Below are positions 10,011 to 20,932 of a DNA stretch of 64,000 nt, in pieces (the first letter of the stretch is position 1; every line of letters begins with the position of its first letter). The notes beneath the pieces were generated by a model. That model worked only from the letters and a program-made list of their open reading frames with translations. It did no database searches and was not told where the DNA came from. The DNA lies in assembly GCF_018991925.1 (NCBI RefSeq), contig NW_024727853.1:77532-141531 (forward strand), written 5' to 3'. Origin of the DNA: Homarus americanus. Taxonomy: Eukaryota; Arthropoda; Malacostraca; Decapoda; Nephropidae. The translations under genes were made by a program, and so were the position numbers.

Positions 10011-10331
10011 TATCATCATCACCATCATCACTACCACCATAATTAACACCGTCATCACCACCATTACCACCATCATCATCATCATCATTCTCACAACCGT
10101 CACTACCACCATCATTAACACCGTCATCACCATCATTACCATCATCATCATTCTCACAACCGTCACTACCACCATCATTAACACCGTCATCACCACCATT
10201 ACCACCATCATCATCATCATCATTCTCACAACCGTCACTACCACCATCATTATCAATTTATCATCATCACCATCATTAACATTCCTCGTGGCCATCATAG
10301 TATTTCTCCCTATCATCATCATCATCATCCA
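10011..10331. repeat. (ATC)n-derived satellite with 72/63/72-bp higher-order repeat
   Basis: A trinucleotide background (ATC/ACC) carries a higher-order unit starting at ATTAACACCGTCATCACC and ending in CTCACAACCGTCACTACCAC. Unit starts are at 10042, 10114, 10177 and 10249, so the spacings are 72, 63 and 72 bp, all multiples of nine. The whole block therefore stays open in several frames (Ile/Thr-rich or Met/Val-rich), which is an artefact. Confidence 0.93.
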
Positions 10332-10389
10332 TACAATGTGACTTACATCTATTCATCAAACCACTTGCTTTATCATCTTACTTTAAACC

Positions 10390-10800
10390 TCTGCTTTCCT
10401 CTCTCCCCTCCTTCTTCCATTGCCTTTCCATCTTCTCCCTTCCTTTATCATCACTTCCTCCTATTCCTTCCTTCCTTCCCTCCTTCTATTCGCACTGCTG
10501 TCTTTGTCCCCTACCACTCACTCCCCCTCTTAACCTCCCCTTATTATCCCCTTCTCTCCCTTCCCGAACCGCCCTTTCCCCTCCCCCTTTTCCCCATGCT
10601 ATCTTATACTTTCTCTGCTGCCTCACACAACACCATTCGCTTCCCTTTCATTTCCCTCTTCCTGCCTCTCCCCACCACTCCCCTCTCCTTACTTTCCTCT
10701 TTTCGGTTTGCCACCATCCCTTTCCCCTTATCCTTGCCTCCCTTCTATCTCGTCCCTCACCCCTTTCCTTCCCCATCCTTGCCTCCCCCAGGACTGTTTC
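10390..10800. repeat. Polypyrimidine-rich DNA
   Basis: C/T-rich with TCCCCT and CTTCC words and no stable period. The 163-codon plus-strand frame across it is Ser/Pro/Leu-rich and compositional. Confidence 0.7.
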
Positions 10801-11970
10801 CCCTCGGTGTGATCACCTCATCAAGGTAGCTGAGGCCAGTCTCGTTTTACTGTCCCATCAACCCATTCTTTCCCATCAGTCCGTTCATTCCATCATCAAC
10901 AAATTACCTTAATTCCCTTTCGCTCGTTCTCTTATGTTTTTTTTGTTTTTTTTGCCATTCGCTGTCTCTCTTTAACTTCCTGTCTGTCTGTGTCACAAAT
11001 GAGAGAAAACACACACATGAAAGAGAGACAGAGACAAACAGAGAATTAATCAAATCACTTTATTGTAGAAGTCTCATAGAAAGTCACCCACTGTGAAAGC
11101 TAAACACCTCACCCTAAAAAATAAAAAGTATAAGGAAAGCTATTTTTATATTTTGGAAAATTCCATTTCGTAAAAATGACAAAAATAGTCTTGAAAAAAT
11201 CCACCTTCTACAAAAACACTTTCTTAATACATTTTCTAAAAATTCTTCCATTTTATTAATAAGAAAATCGATTTTCATAAGTAAAAAAAAAATAACAATA
11301 AAAAATAAACTTTAAACAGAAGGTATACGGCTCATCTTTATTCTCTTAATAATATGAAGTTTATTTCAACTTATCAGTTTTAAAATAATAACACTAGCTT
11401 AGCAAAATATTTATCGAAACAACATATTTTTACCAATATATTGTTCCTACCCCCCACCCCCCACCCTTTAAAAACAACAATTAAACATTACAGAGTTTTA
11501 ATATCCGGCTCTTTTTTACACACACATATATATTTCTATAACACTTCACTGTTTTTACAGTATGTTTTTTTTCTCCAAAAAGCAAGAAAACAAAACTTTT
11601 ATATATAAATAATAAATCTACTTACAGAATAATATTTTCATTAACAAAATAAAATGAGGTATTTTCTTCAGTACTGGGATATATTTTCCACCATATATAA
11701 AAAAACTTGGGCGTTAGACTATATATTTCCGCGCTGGTGGAGGAACCAATGAATGGGTGGCAAGAATGGGAAGAATCTTGGGAATATTCTCATAACATTA
11801 ACGGAATTTGACTGGCCACCCTCCGCCGCCGACCGACCCCAACCAGCGCCCCCGCCCCCTTCACTGACCACACGCCCCTATACCTCCCTCGCAACTGAAG
11901 GAGTAAAACCCAACTGCCTAATTCCTAACAAATAAACACAAAAAAATAGAAGGTTACTGTCATCATCCAT

Positions 11971-11972
<2 letters not shown>
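10801..11972. other. AT-rich single-copy DNA
   Basis: Many A/T runs. TTTTTTGTTTTTTTTG lies at about 10938. C-rich CCCCCCACCCCCCACCC lies at about 11450. A 60-codon frame at 11753-11935 resembles no family. I see no exon, RNA or transposon ends. Confidence 0.4.

Positions 11973-12002
<30 letters not shown>
11973..12002. repeat. (GT)15 microsatellite
   Basis: Pure GT tract. Confidence 0.95.
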
Positions 12003-12006
<4 letters not shown>

Positions 12007-12050
12007 GCGTGCGTTAGTTTAAACGTTACCGTAACTTGAGGAAGGATCTT

Positions 12051-12074
12051 TCTATCTATCTATCTATCTATCTA
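12051..12074. repeat. (TCTA)6 microsatellite
   Basis: Pure tetranucleotide tract. Confidence 0.95.
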
Positions 12075-12199
12075 ATCACTTGATATATCGAGGACGCCTG
12101 ACTACTATCGTCCGCTGACCGATATCCGTCCGGCCGAGACAATTAAAAGAAGCGATTACCGAAGTTGGTCTCCCATGTGTCTCCATAATGCCCATCAAT

Positions 12200-12257
12200 C
12201 CCCTCCCATTATCTTCCCATTAACTCCCCCATTATCCTCCCATTAACTCCCCCATTA
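12200..12257. repeat. 23-bp tandem repeat, about 2.5 copies
   Basis: Unit with core TCCCATTAACTCCCCCATTA, with a partial copy on the left. Confidence 0.85.
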
Positions 12258-12359
12258 CATGTCACGCGTTAAGCATCTTGAGACGTCCTGACATTCCAGC
12301 CCAGCGGAGTCTTGGGAGAAGGATGGCCGGACCGGGCTCCTGGGAGATGAAATGGCATC

Positions 12360-12494
12360 AGAGGGTAGGAGTGACAGGAGGAGGAAGAGAAGAGGGAGGG
12401 AAGAAGAGGGAGGGAGGAAGAGGGAAAAGAGGAGGGATAAAGAAGATAGATGGGGGAAGGCGAGAGAAAGTAGGAAGTAATACGGAGAAAGTGC

Positions 12495-12498
<4 letters not shown>
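12360..12498. repeat. Polypurine block
   Basis: GGAGGGA/AAGAGG words leading into a GA tract. Confidence 0.75.

Positions 12499-12543
<45 letters not shown>
12499..12543. repeat. (GA)22 microsatellite
   Basis: Pure GA tract at the 3' end of a polypurine block. Confidence 0.97.
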
Positions 12544-12544
<1 letters not shown>

Positions 12545-12881
12545 CTGTCATTACTCGGAGGTCCACAAGGCATTAAAAGAACATTTAGGCCTTCCAAAGT
12601 CTTCTTTCCTCCTGCTCTGAAAAATACTGACGGCTGACGAAGATTCTATTTCCCTCCTTCTTTACCGCCTCCATTAGGATCATTCTGCCTTGGGAACTGA
12701 TTAACGTCTTCGCCTTTATCGCCCCCCCCCCCTTCGATTGGGCACTCATTATTCCCCTCACGTCCCATTCTGGCCGATATTAAATGGAAGTCTAATGCGA
12801 TTTTTGCCCCCACCAGAATGTCCCTGGGAATGCTCGAGGGGAATATTTGACCAAGTTTTCTTTAGGCTTCTTGTAGTTTGG
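12544..12881. other. Single-copy DNA with an 11-C run
   Basis: Eleven Cs at 12722-12732. No gene seen. Confidence 0.4.
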
Positions 12882-13198
12882 TCGATTCCAGTCGGTTTTG
12901 AGGGTCTCTTCCAGTCGGTTCTGAGGGCCTCTTCCAGTCGGTTCTGAGGGCCTCTTCCAGTCGGTTCTGAGAGCCTCTCCCAGATGGCTCTGAGGGCCTC
13001 TTCCAGTCGGTTCTGAGAGCCTCTCCCAGTTGGTTCTGAGGGCTTCTTCCAGTTGGTTCTGAGGGCCTCTTCCAGTTGGTTCTGAGGGCCTCTTCCAGTT
13101 GGTTCTGAGGGCCTCTTCCAGCCGGTTCTGAGAGCCTCTCCCAGTTGGCTCTGAGGGCCTCTTCCAGCCGGTTCTGAGGGCCTCTTCCAGCCGGTTCT
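12882..13198. repeat. 23-bp minisatellite, about 14 copies
   Basis: Unit with core GGTTCTGAGGGCCTCTTCCA. Two recurring variants (TCGG/TTGG/CCGG before TTCTGAG, and AGAGCCTCTCC for AGGGCCTCTTCC) alternate along the array. Variants are shared between distant copies, as expected from unequal exchange. Confidence 0.96.
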
Positions 13199-13232
13199 TC
13201 GTATTCTTACAGTAGGATTTTCATGCCTTTGA

Positions 13233-13372
13233 TGACGTGTTTATGACGTAAGGGTAGAGTATTGATGCAGTAACGAGTGAACAAATGTATTCACTTTCAT
13301 AGATGTAAAATGCATAGTTTGATTATATTGATGTGACGTATCTGTTGACGTAATAGTGGTATGTAGTGACGT
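13233..13372. promoter_or_regulatory. Cluster of five TGACGT words
   Basis: TGACGT occurs at 13233, 13244, 13334, 13346 and 13367 on the plus strand, four of them followed by A. This matches CRE/ATF half-sites. No promoter elements or gene lie beside it, so a regulatory role is only a possibility. The spacing (11 and 12 bp within pairs) may instead mean old tandem duplication. Confidence 0.3.
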
Positions 13373-13584
13373 ATTTCACGAAATTTGTATCGTCACTCAC
13401 GCGCTCACTCACTCATCTCTTTTCTTGACTCACTTCAAACTTTAATACTCTGGTTGCAATACGTAATACAGCAACTCAATCGTATACTGACTCACCTCAG
13501 GGTTTAACACGAGTCACTATGTCAGCTGTAGTCACACCACGTACCTGAAAAGAAACGTAATTTATTTGAGGTGTGACAATGATG

Positions 13585-13648
13585 TATCACCATCATCATC
13601 ATCATCAATAGTAGTAGTAGTAGTAGTAGTAGCAGTAGTAGTAGTAGA
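13585..13648. repeat. (ATC)n/(AGT)n compound trinucleotide tract
   Basis: An ATC run switches to an AGT run with one AGC interruption. Confidence 0.93.
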
Positions 13649-14572
13649 AACAGTAATAGTAGCAGTATTATTATTATTTTGACTTACATTTTTGGCAACT
13701 ATTCCTGAAAGTAAAAGAAAAAAAATAATACAAATCTTAAATTTTAATTTTCCTAAAGTTAATATGATGGCCTTTGGGAAGTCTGAAACACCATTAAGCA
13801 GATTATCGTTAGAGACCATTAATTCCAATATGGCTAATTATACCTGGTTATACCTATTATCCCTAAAGGTGCGAGGCCACTGTGTTTCTCCACTAATATC
13901 TGCTTAATGATTATTGAATTACTGGTCATCAGGCGATCAAAGTACTACAACAACAACAACAACAACAATGACACTACTACTAATAATAATACTAACAATA
14001 TTAATAAAAGATAACAAACCGAGTTCCCTATTTGTGGAATACAGCTGTATCGCAACACCCCTGAAACACTGTATCAATGTATTAACACCAATATACCATC
14101 TCAGCGTATCACTACAGTCTGTCAATGTGTCTGTGTTACAGTGTGTCCCTTTATTAGTCTCTTCATCACTGTAGAGCCTTATAGAGCTATGTAAGGTTAC
14201 AGAACTGCTGCTACATATAGGATAAACTATGAACATTTTGTATCTATACATTAAAGAATTTTACACTATCTCCCTGAACGAACTGTTACCATTTAAAGTC
14301 GGAAAATTTAACATACGCGAGATAAGAAAAACTTTATCAATGAATATGCCAAGAATATGTTAATTTCCTCCACAAACTTTTAGTACTGTTCTTGCAATTC
14401 CCTCGAGTAGAAAATCCAAAGTTATTTACTGCGACATCTTTTCTTAGCAAGTTTAGTAAATACCGGTACACGTATAATGAGATGGTACCGGTACTGTACC
14501 TGTGTCAGTACATTAGCTCAGGTGAAATATAAAGCTGTACTGTGGAAACAAATGATACTTTCAATACACTGT

Positions 14573-14576
<4 letters not shown>
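13649..14576. other. AT-rich single-copy DNA
   Basis: Holds a short (ACA)8 at 13946-13968. Two frames of 71-104 codons resemble nothing known. Several CTGTA/GTACAG words but no gene. Confidence 0.4.
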
Positions 14577-14615
<39 letters not shown>

Positions 14616-14656
14616 ACACACGGTTAAAGATACACACACACACACACACCACACAC
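14577..14656. repeat. (CT)18 followed by (AC)n
   Basis: A CT tract (14577-14612), a short link, then AC (about 14631-14656) with one CC slip. Confidence 0.94.
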
Positions 14657-15103
14657 TTATTAACAAATATTTAGACACGGAATCATTTTAACTAAGAAAA
14701 TAATATACCATATAAAATGTAATATCCTATATACATATATATAACACGAAAGTTTACAGAGGACTTGTCAGATATACTACCTAAATTATTAAGTACAGTA
14801 TACAGTAAATGCCTCAAGAAGCTTGGTAATTGAAGCCCCAAAATCACCATCTATCATCAATCAAATCAACCAAACAGTTCAATCACCATCAACCACGTCA
14901 TGCAACAACGTCAACCTCCTTTGAATGAACTGCAACGTGCATGAACAAAGTTGCAACGCAAGAACGACTCCCACAAGAGTATTAAATGGAGCTGTGTAGC
15001 CACGAACACTAAGTTGATGGTCGGTGTGTTTACTATAAGAAGATTATGGGCAGCAAGAGCAGACCAGAAGTAGGATTTTGCATCATCAAGGAACAATTTC
15101 TGA

Positions 15104-15105
<2 letters not shown>
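14657..15105. other. AT-rich single-copy DNA
   Basis: A 61-codon minus-strand frame (14911-15096) has no family resemblance. No repeat structure. Confidence 0.35.

Positions 15106-15181
<76 letters not shown>
15106..15181. repeat. (GT)38 microsatellite
   Basis: Pure 76-bp GT tract. Confidence 0.98.
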
Positions 15182-15184
<3 letters not shown>

Positions 15185-16088
15185 GTATTTATTTAAAAGC
15201 TCAACGTACCTAAAATAAAAACGAAAAAGGAAAATATGAAGTAAAAATATTGTCAAGTCATAAATTACCGAGAATATTTGTCTGTTATCGTGAAGGAGTT
15301 GAATATGCATGATGTATACTGCAGGTGCACCACACGTCAAGGCGGCTATTTATTATGACTATTATCTCTCAATGTTCCGCAATACACATTTAATAGCACA
15401 CAGGTTATGAATATATGTACCTATATATCTCTCTTTATATGTCTAGTCCACATATCTAGATACATTTACATATACCTAAAACTGCATATATTTACAACGT
15501 GACTTAAATAAATTTGACAGGAATAGTGGAAGCGACTATATGAAGAGTTGTTTCTGCTGTGGGGTAAAAAAAACTTAAGAGATATACCTCCTATATATAT
15601 AAAAGTATATATGAACCTGTATATATGCATCTATGTACGGATACCTTTTAGTTTTTATTCTTATAACGTAACGAAAACCGGTTCTAATACGGTAAATTAT
15701 ATGTCTCAATTAAGAGGTTGTTATTTACCAAGTTTACTGTAGGAAAAGAAATCTACGGATAACGCACATAACTGTACCTGTACCTTAGGAGTAACAGGGC
15801 ATACTGTGTAGTTGATGGCAATACAAGGTACTCATACACTTAACACTCCACGGCGATACACTCCACTGACTTGTCACATTGTACACTTCAGTCAACGGGA
15901 GTACAAGGCATTACATGGAAACTGTAATTGTCAAGGGTAATCCGAGCTGGGAAACAAGTGAAACAAGTATCTCATGACGAAAATCAGAACAAAGAACAAA
16001 TAACAAATATAACAAATAGACAATAAAGAAAAGCAATAAAGAGAACGATAAAAATAGATTCGAGACCTTTGGAATCACGGAATCACGC

Positions 16089-16091
<3 letters not shown>
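15182..16091. other. AT-rich single-copy DNA
   Basis: Frequent TATATA and GTATAC words, no long frame, no transposon ends seen. Confidence 0.4.

Positions 16092-16169
<78 letters not shown>
16092..16169. repeat. (AG)39 microsatellite
   Basis: Pure AG tract, 78 bp. Confidence 0.98.
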
Positions 16170-16170
<1 letters not shown>

Positions 16171-16316
16171 AAACCGTAACATAACACTGAGTACAAAATT
16201 AAGGAAAGAGACGTGAGGAAAATTAAATAAAAGATGGAAGAGGGGAGGAGAAGGGGACAGACACTCACGACTAAATACAATTATACACACGCCTCGATAT
16301 TGTCTAATACAATATA

Positions 16317-16426
16317 ACACACACACACACACACTATCAGACAAAGAGGAGAAAAAGGAAAATATTTCTTTCCTAAAATGAAAAATAAATGGGAAAACAA
16401 GACAAGATTTATGCCGGAGAACCACC

Positions 16427-16476
<50 letters not shown>
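16317..16476. repeat. (AC)9 and compound (CT)8-(CA)18
   Basis: A short AC tract (16317-16334). 90 bp later a CT tract switches cleanly to CA (16426-16476). The Cys/Val-Arg/Glu frame on the minus strand comes from these tracts. Confidence 0.94.
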
Positions 16477-16477
<1 letters not shown>

Positions 16478-16828
16478 CGGGTCTCCAGTGGCCAATAAAT
16501 AGATATCCCTTTTCCTTCAATTAACGTTTTCTTGAGAAATGGAAGAGGAGGAGGAGGAATCGAAACAAAAAAGAAAGAACGAGGAAGAGTTGGAGGAAAA
16601 AGACAAAAGTGAGTGGGAGAGTGACAAAGAATAATGAACAGTAAGATGAAGAAGAGGATACGCAAGTGTAAAATTTTTTATTGCGTTACGGAATCATTAT
16701 ACGCACACGCAGAGTTATGGATTTCGCCGCAATTTACAAAAGTAATTAGATGCAAAAATATACGCAACAGTAAATATGGATCACCTGAAGAATCTCCATA
16801 CTAACTTTTATCGCCTGTATAGTTTAAC

Positions 16829-16925
16829 CACCTTAACACTAACCTTACCTAACTACCTTAACCTAACCTAACCTGATCTGACCTGACCTAAGCACCTTAA
16901 GCGAACCTCACCTGACCTAAGTACA
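16829..16925. repeat. CCTAA/CCTGA pentanucleotide-like tract
   Basis: Dense ACCTTA, ACCTAA and ACCTGA words with a short perfect core, CCTTAACCTAACCTAACCTG, at 16856-16875. CCTAA is the complement of TTAGG, the canonical arthropod telomere repeat. With only two or three perfect units it is at best a tiny interstitial telomeric relic. Confidence 0.55.
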
Positions 16926-17990
16926 TTTTTTTTTAAGTTTCTAATGTTTAAAGAAGTAAACCTGTATTGATAAAGAATTATTAATTTAGTCTAACCTAAT
17001 CATTAATATTTCTAATTAATTTTAGCATAAACATAAATAGGACATTAATTTTAAGTCAAACATGAATATCAATTAATTACAGCTAAAACAAGATTCCTAC
17101 TTAATTTGTACTAAAAATCTTACTAATAAACCAATCAAGAATATTCTCAATTAATTACTAAAATATTACTCATTAATTTATAACTCAAACAGGAATATTA
17201 AATAGCAAACTCTTAACGAAGAATAATACAAACTTAATCCCTACAAACACAAATATCACTCAGTAAGACGAAACAATCAACGAAACGACAAGTGTTATCA
17301 AGGTACTGACGTAAAACATGTAATACAACACACATAAAATTCTGCCTCACGAGTTAGTGTAGGCAGGGAAGAATCATACTCATTTAATACAAGCAATTTG
17401 CACTCCCCGTCTCCCCTTGTAACATAATGCGTTATAAAATACGGAACTCCTAGCACAATTAAAACAGCCATCTCACACTTGTATATACGTACAGTTAAAA
17501 TAACCCTCCTAGTAGTTAAAATAGCCGTCATATGCTATTATTATACACGCACCAGTTATAATACGATCTTAAATGCGTATTAAAGCAAAAAATAATAATA
17601 CGCAGAATGCAGTTATTAACATGGGTTCAGTAGTTTATTTACACACTCTTAAAATATCCGTCATACGCTTTTATATTACAAAAAACCCCACAAAACTCCA
17701 AATTAATTCAGAAAGTTGAAATTACGCAGCGGGGTCAAAATATGTCCTATATTTTATATACGCAGAAAAAGGGGAATAATTACGCTAACTTGGAAGTAAT
17801 GGAGTGAGTAAAAAATACGCAGCAGGGTTAAAACTTGCGTTAGTCGTGTCTCCTCGACCAATAGCGAGCGCCATAACAGAGATCTCGTGCCAGCGTGCAC
17901 CATAAACCCCGCGCCAAAACAAACAGTGTAACAGCAAATAGCCAATTAGTTCAGAGATGTGTCCTTGATAAGCCCTATTAATTACGGCAC
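16926..17990. other. AT-rich DNA with scattered TACGCAG words
   Basis: AT-rich and largely single-copy. TACGCAG occurs at 17599, 17723, 17759 and 17817, with relatives at 16700 and 16761 just upstream. Two sites share the longer context TACGCAGCRGGGTYAAAA (17723 and 17817). This suggests decayed duplications. No gene. Confidence 0.5.
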
Positions 17991-18090
17991 CTGTTTCTTA
18001 CCCGAGGGAGGGAGGTGTATGTTAGTCTTATCATGTTTAGTACTAATGGATGGAGGGATGGAGGGAGGGAGGGTATTTCTTCGTCTTTAC
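17991..18090. repeat. GGA-rich patches
   Basis: GAGGGAGGGAGG at about 18004 and GGATGGAGGGATGGAGGGAGGG at about 18047-18070. Confidence 0.75.
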
Positions 18091-18269
18091 CTCTTGACTG
18101 TATACAGGAGAATGTTATGAGAACACATGAATTGTTATGCTCGATGTAGTTCAGTGATATTCAGTGTGCATGATAGGCTGGAGGACTGAGAATAATGAGT
18201 GACTGAAGTACACACTCTACTCCATTTATTTTAAGTCATTTCACTGATATTTCTCCTCTGGTTTGGTGA

Positions 18270-18401
18270 AACTATATCTCAAGTCAATAAAATAGATAGA
18301 TTCATGGATGATAGAGAGTGGTAGTAACTCTCGACAGGAGCTGCCATGCACAGGCCAACCGGCCTATTGCAGACTCCTTATTTTCTTATGTTCTTATGTA
18401 C
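18270..18401 (+). mobile_element. 3' tail of a non-LTR retroposon (SINE/LINE), decayed
   Basis: The sequence ends in two tandem copies of TTCTTATG (about 18384-18399), the kind of short tandem tail left by LINE-mediated insertion. Just before it is GGCCAACCGGCCTATTGCAG. In one frame the last 80 bp read ...SRQELPCTGQPAYCRLL, and another frame upstream reads KIDRFMDD, so at least one frameshift separates them. From memory, this tail type (GAGCTGCC...GGCC..GGCCT.TTGCAG...TTCTTATG) is common in decapod genomes; I could not search for it. The 5' part and a target duplication are not visible. Confidence 0.5.
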
Positions 18402-20375
18402 AGTACGTTGGGTCACGCAACAACATTGTTTACTTTTAACAATATTTGTTAGTTCTGCGCTTCACAGTGCACAGTCTTATAACAGTACCAACAAAATATC
18501 GCATAATAGCTTGAACGATTATGTAATTTTCTCTCATTCCGTGGACAGGCATCACATTGAGTGGGCAGACATACTGAGTGGTTGTTTACATGTAACTAAC
18601 ACACGTGTCAGACATATGTCATAGAAAAACTTTCCAGATACAATATTATTACACTGCTTGGGTAAACTATGGATGATTTAGCACACACCTAACGATGGAA
18701 GTAAACATACATACTAAAATAGTTTAAAAATACTGTGCTACATTTACCAGTGTTAAATGCAGTGCGCTGAAGCCTTACACAGGTCAGGGGACACTCTGGT
18801 GTGTCACCAGAGACATGAGAACTAACTAGCTTGGGTTCACTCCTACAAATCCAATAAGTGCAGATTTCTTTGTGCCACTACCACAATTTTTTCCTTTTAA
18901 TTTAAGTATTTTTAGAGTAATTAGTCCAAACAGGTACTGCAGCACACCCAGCCCGGAACAGATGTGGGGAAGGATGTTATCCAGTGTGACCCTTCCAAAC
19001 ATGACAGCTTTTCTCCGGGTATTCTGGTTTCCTCCTATACTAACACTGGACGATGAAGGTCATAATAAAGAAGCAAACAACTTATTAACAAAATCATTAG
19101 GTAAGCATGAAGCCTGGGTTCATATCTGTCACATAACACTTTATATCTTCTTTTCACAGTCGTGTTTACTAAAGCTCCAAGAAAATCAATGAAGTTTGCC
19201 ATCTAGGGTCACTGGATGAGCTATAAGTACACAGAGTCTCTCGGTGGTAAAGATCTTAAAGAAGAGAAACCCTTCCAAGTGCAGGAGCTTTAGCCTGACT
19301 CACCTCAGCGATCATTCAGTGGCAGACGCTGATACTGTCGTGTTTACTGTTGCCTCAAGAAATAAATTATTATTTTCTACACGAAAGTCGTTTGTAAATA
19401 AAAATATAGAAGATTGTTTCATAGCTTCCCGTATTACTTTAAGTGACATCGATACTAACCATGAAGAACTGTTGTGATTTATAACAAAAAGCAAGTTGGT
19501 CGCCTGATATTATTACTGGAACAAGAACAATACTTAAAATATAATGTGGGAATACATGCCAGTATTAATATATTAATCTGCTGTACAGGGTCTGCGTGTG
19601 CCACAGTATACACCAAGGAACTGTTCCGCTCAGCCCCAAAAATCAACTTTCATGTTATCGCCAAAATATTATAAATTTGTTTCTCACCCGCCACCCGAGA
19701 ACAGCTAAGACTTGCTGAACCATGTTATCTAGTTATCACATATAAAATTCCACACTTGAAATAAGCCTGAAAATTAGATGCTGGCCGCTCGCCGTGGGGA
19801 CACATACAAGTCTAGCTCACGAACATAACATGTGTAGCGTTTTTTGACCGGAGATAATTTCTCCAACTCCTTCACACCTGCCTGAGGTGAGTAAACAACC
19901 TCACACGCCCACGCAAAACAAGACTTGGTTGAAACCAACAAAGAAGTTCACGCTTATGGTCAAAGAGGTTGGATAAATAATCTGCATTTTTCATGTCTAA
20001 GACACCAGGAAAACTTTACATAAAAGTACATCAGTTTACTAACAATTACATGATTTGTGTTTATATCTTTATCTATAAAAAGATACCAAATAAATATACA
20101 ACAGTTAAGTTTTTTATGATGTTAAGTAATAATAGTCCAACCAAATTACCTAAAAGTAGATTCATAAACTATGTGCAGTAACCATCCGCCAAGTTCCAGA
20201 AGTGCAACTACACACAGCACATCAGCCACCACTACTATTGAAGAAAACCACATTTTCCTTGAACCTGGAGAAAATCTGTGGTGGTCTAGACTAACACTGT
20301 TGTAAGCAAGACCAGTGTCTATCATGTGATGATCGGACACTATCTGTAATAAATCCCTTCACATGAGTCATCTTA
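18402..20375. other. Single-copy DNA upstream of the opsin neighbourhood
   Basis: Nearly 2 kb without microsatellites, unusual for this window. Frames of 60-106 codons occur on both strands (18872-19192, 19244-19477) but none resembles a family or has a good splice context. A perfect 8-bp hairpin lies at 18794-18812 (CTCTGGTG/CACCAGAG, 3-nt loop). Confidence 0.45.
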
Positions 20376-20932
20376 CAGGGTGTCCACTAAGTTTCGTACC
20401 AGTTTTAAAATTATACAAGTATTAAAAAAAAAAAAAGATAGAATTATAGTTTCTAAAACTTGTTGCTTAGCTTACTTATTTGTTCTTGATTTACATTTTA
20501 TAATCCGAGTGTCCAGTTGCTAACGATAGAAGCTTGAAGGAAGATAACGACTACGCAGGAGAAAGCTCAATGTGTCATGTGGTTTGTGGAGTCGAGATCA
20601 ATGACAACTGTTCTGTTCAACGGAATTACCGCCGTCAATATGGAAAAGACTCTCACACACAGTGTGATTGTATCTAACTTCTCTGGCAGACGGACTGGAC
20701 GTACTGGATCCGTCTCCTGGCCACCGAGGTCTCCCGATATTGCGCCCAAAGACTTCTTGTCAGGGATTATGTTTTCCAGACCTCAGCTGCTGACACTGAA
20801 AGACTTGGTATAAGGATAACCGATGGCATCAGAATAAAAATAAATAAATAAATAAACACATTATTCTTTAACTTTTGTTTTTGTTGTAAAATAATACAAT
20901 TTTAAAACTAGAATGACTCTATGGAGGCCCAG
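20376..20932 (+). mobile_element. Non-autonomous IS630-Tc1-mariner element (557 bp), internally deleted
   Basis: Both ends abut TA (20374-20375 and 20933-20934), the target duplication of this superfamily. The left end starts CAGGGTGTCC and continues to AGTTTTAAAATTAT. The right end reads ATAATACAATTTTAAAACT and closes GGAGGCCCAG, an imperfect inverted copy. Inside, the plus strand still encodes pieces of transposase. First is a helix-turn-helix region (EKAQCVMWFVESRSMTTV, then after a frameshift QRNYRRQYGKDS). After a large deletion comes the catalytic-domain signature SWPPRSPDIAPKDF, with FSRPQLLTLKDL (20577-20813). The catalytic acidic residues before WPPRSPD are missing, so it cannot make active enzyme. 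It was therefore a deletion derivative, now inactive, sitting about 650 bp upstream of the opsin TATA box. Confidence 0.85.
20577..20813 (+). pseudogene. Transposase remnant (Tc1/mariner-like)
   Basis: The frame fuses the N-terminal DNA-binding segment (WFVESRSMTTV) to the C-terminal DDE segment with WPPRSPD. The middle of the protein, including the first two catalytic aspartates, is absent. A frameshift after MTTV separates it from QRNYRRQYGKD in another frame. At 78 codons against roughly 340 for intact members it is clearly dead. Confidence 0.8.

Noticed and set aside
11753..11935. 60-codon frame with a Pro-rich segment
   Set aside because: Too short and without similarity; C-rich stretch explains the prolines.
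13692..13907. 71-codon frame starting MATIPESKRKK
   Set aside because: No homology recognised; it overlaps an equally long minus frame.
18872..19192. 106-codon plus-strand frame
   Set aside because: No recognisable family, no biased codon use and no good splice sites. Such lengths occur by chance in 64 kb.
20422..20435. A-run as a retroposon poly(A) tail
   Set aside because: It lies inside the Tc1/mariner-type element near its left end and does not mark a retroposon.
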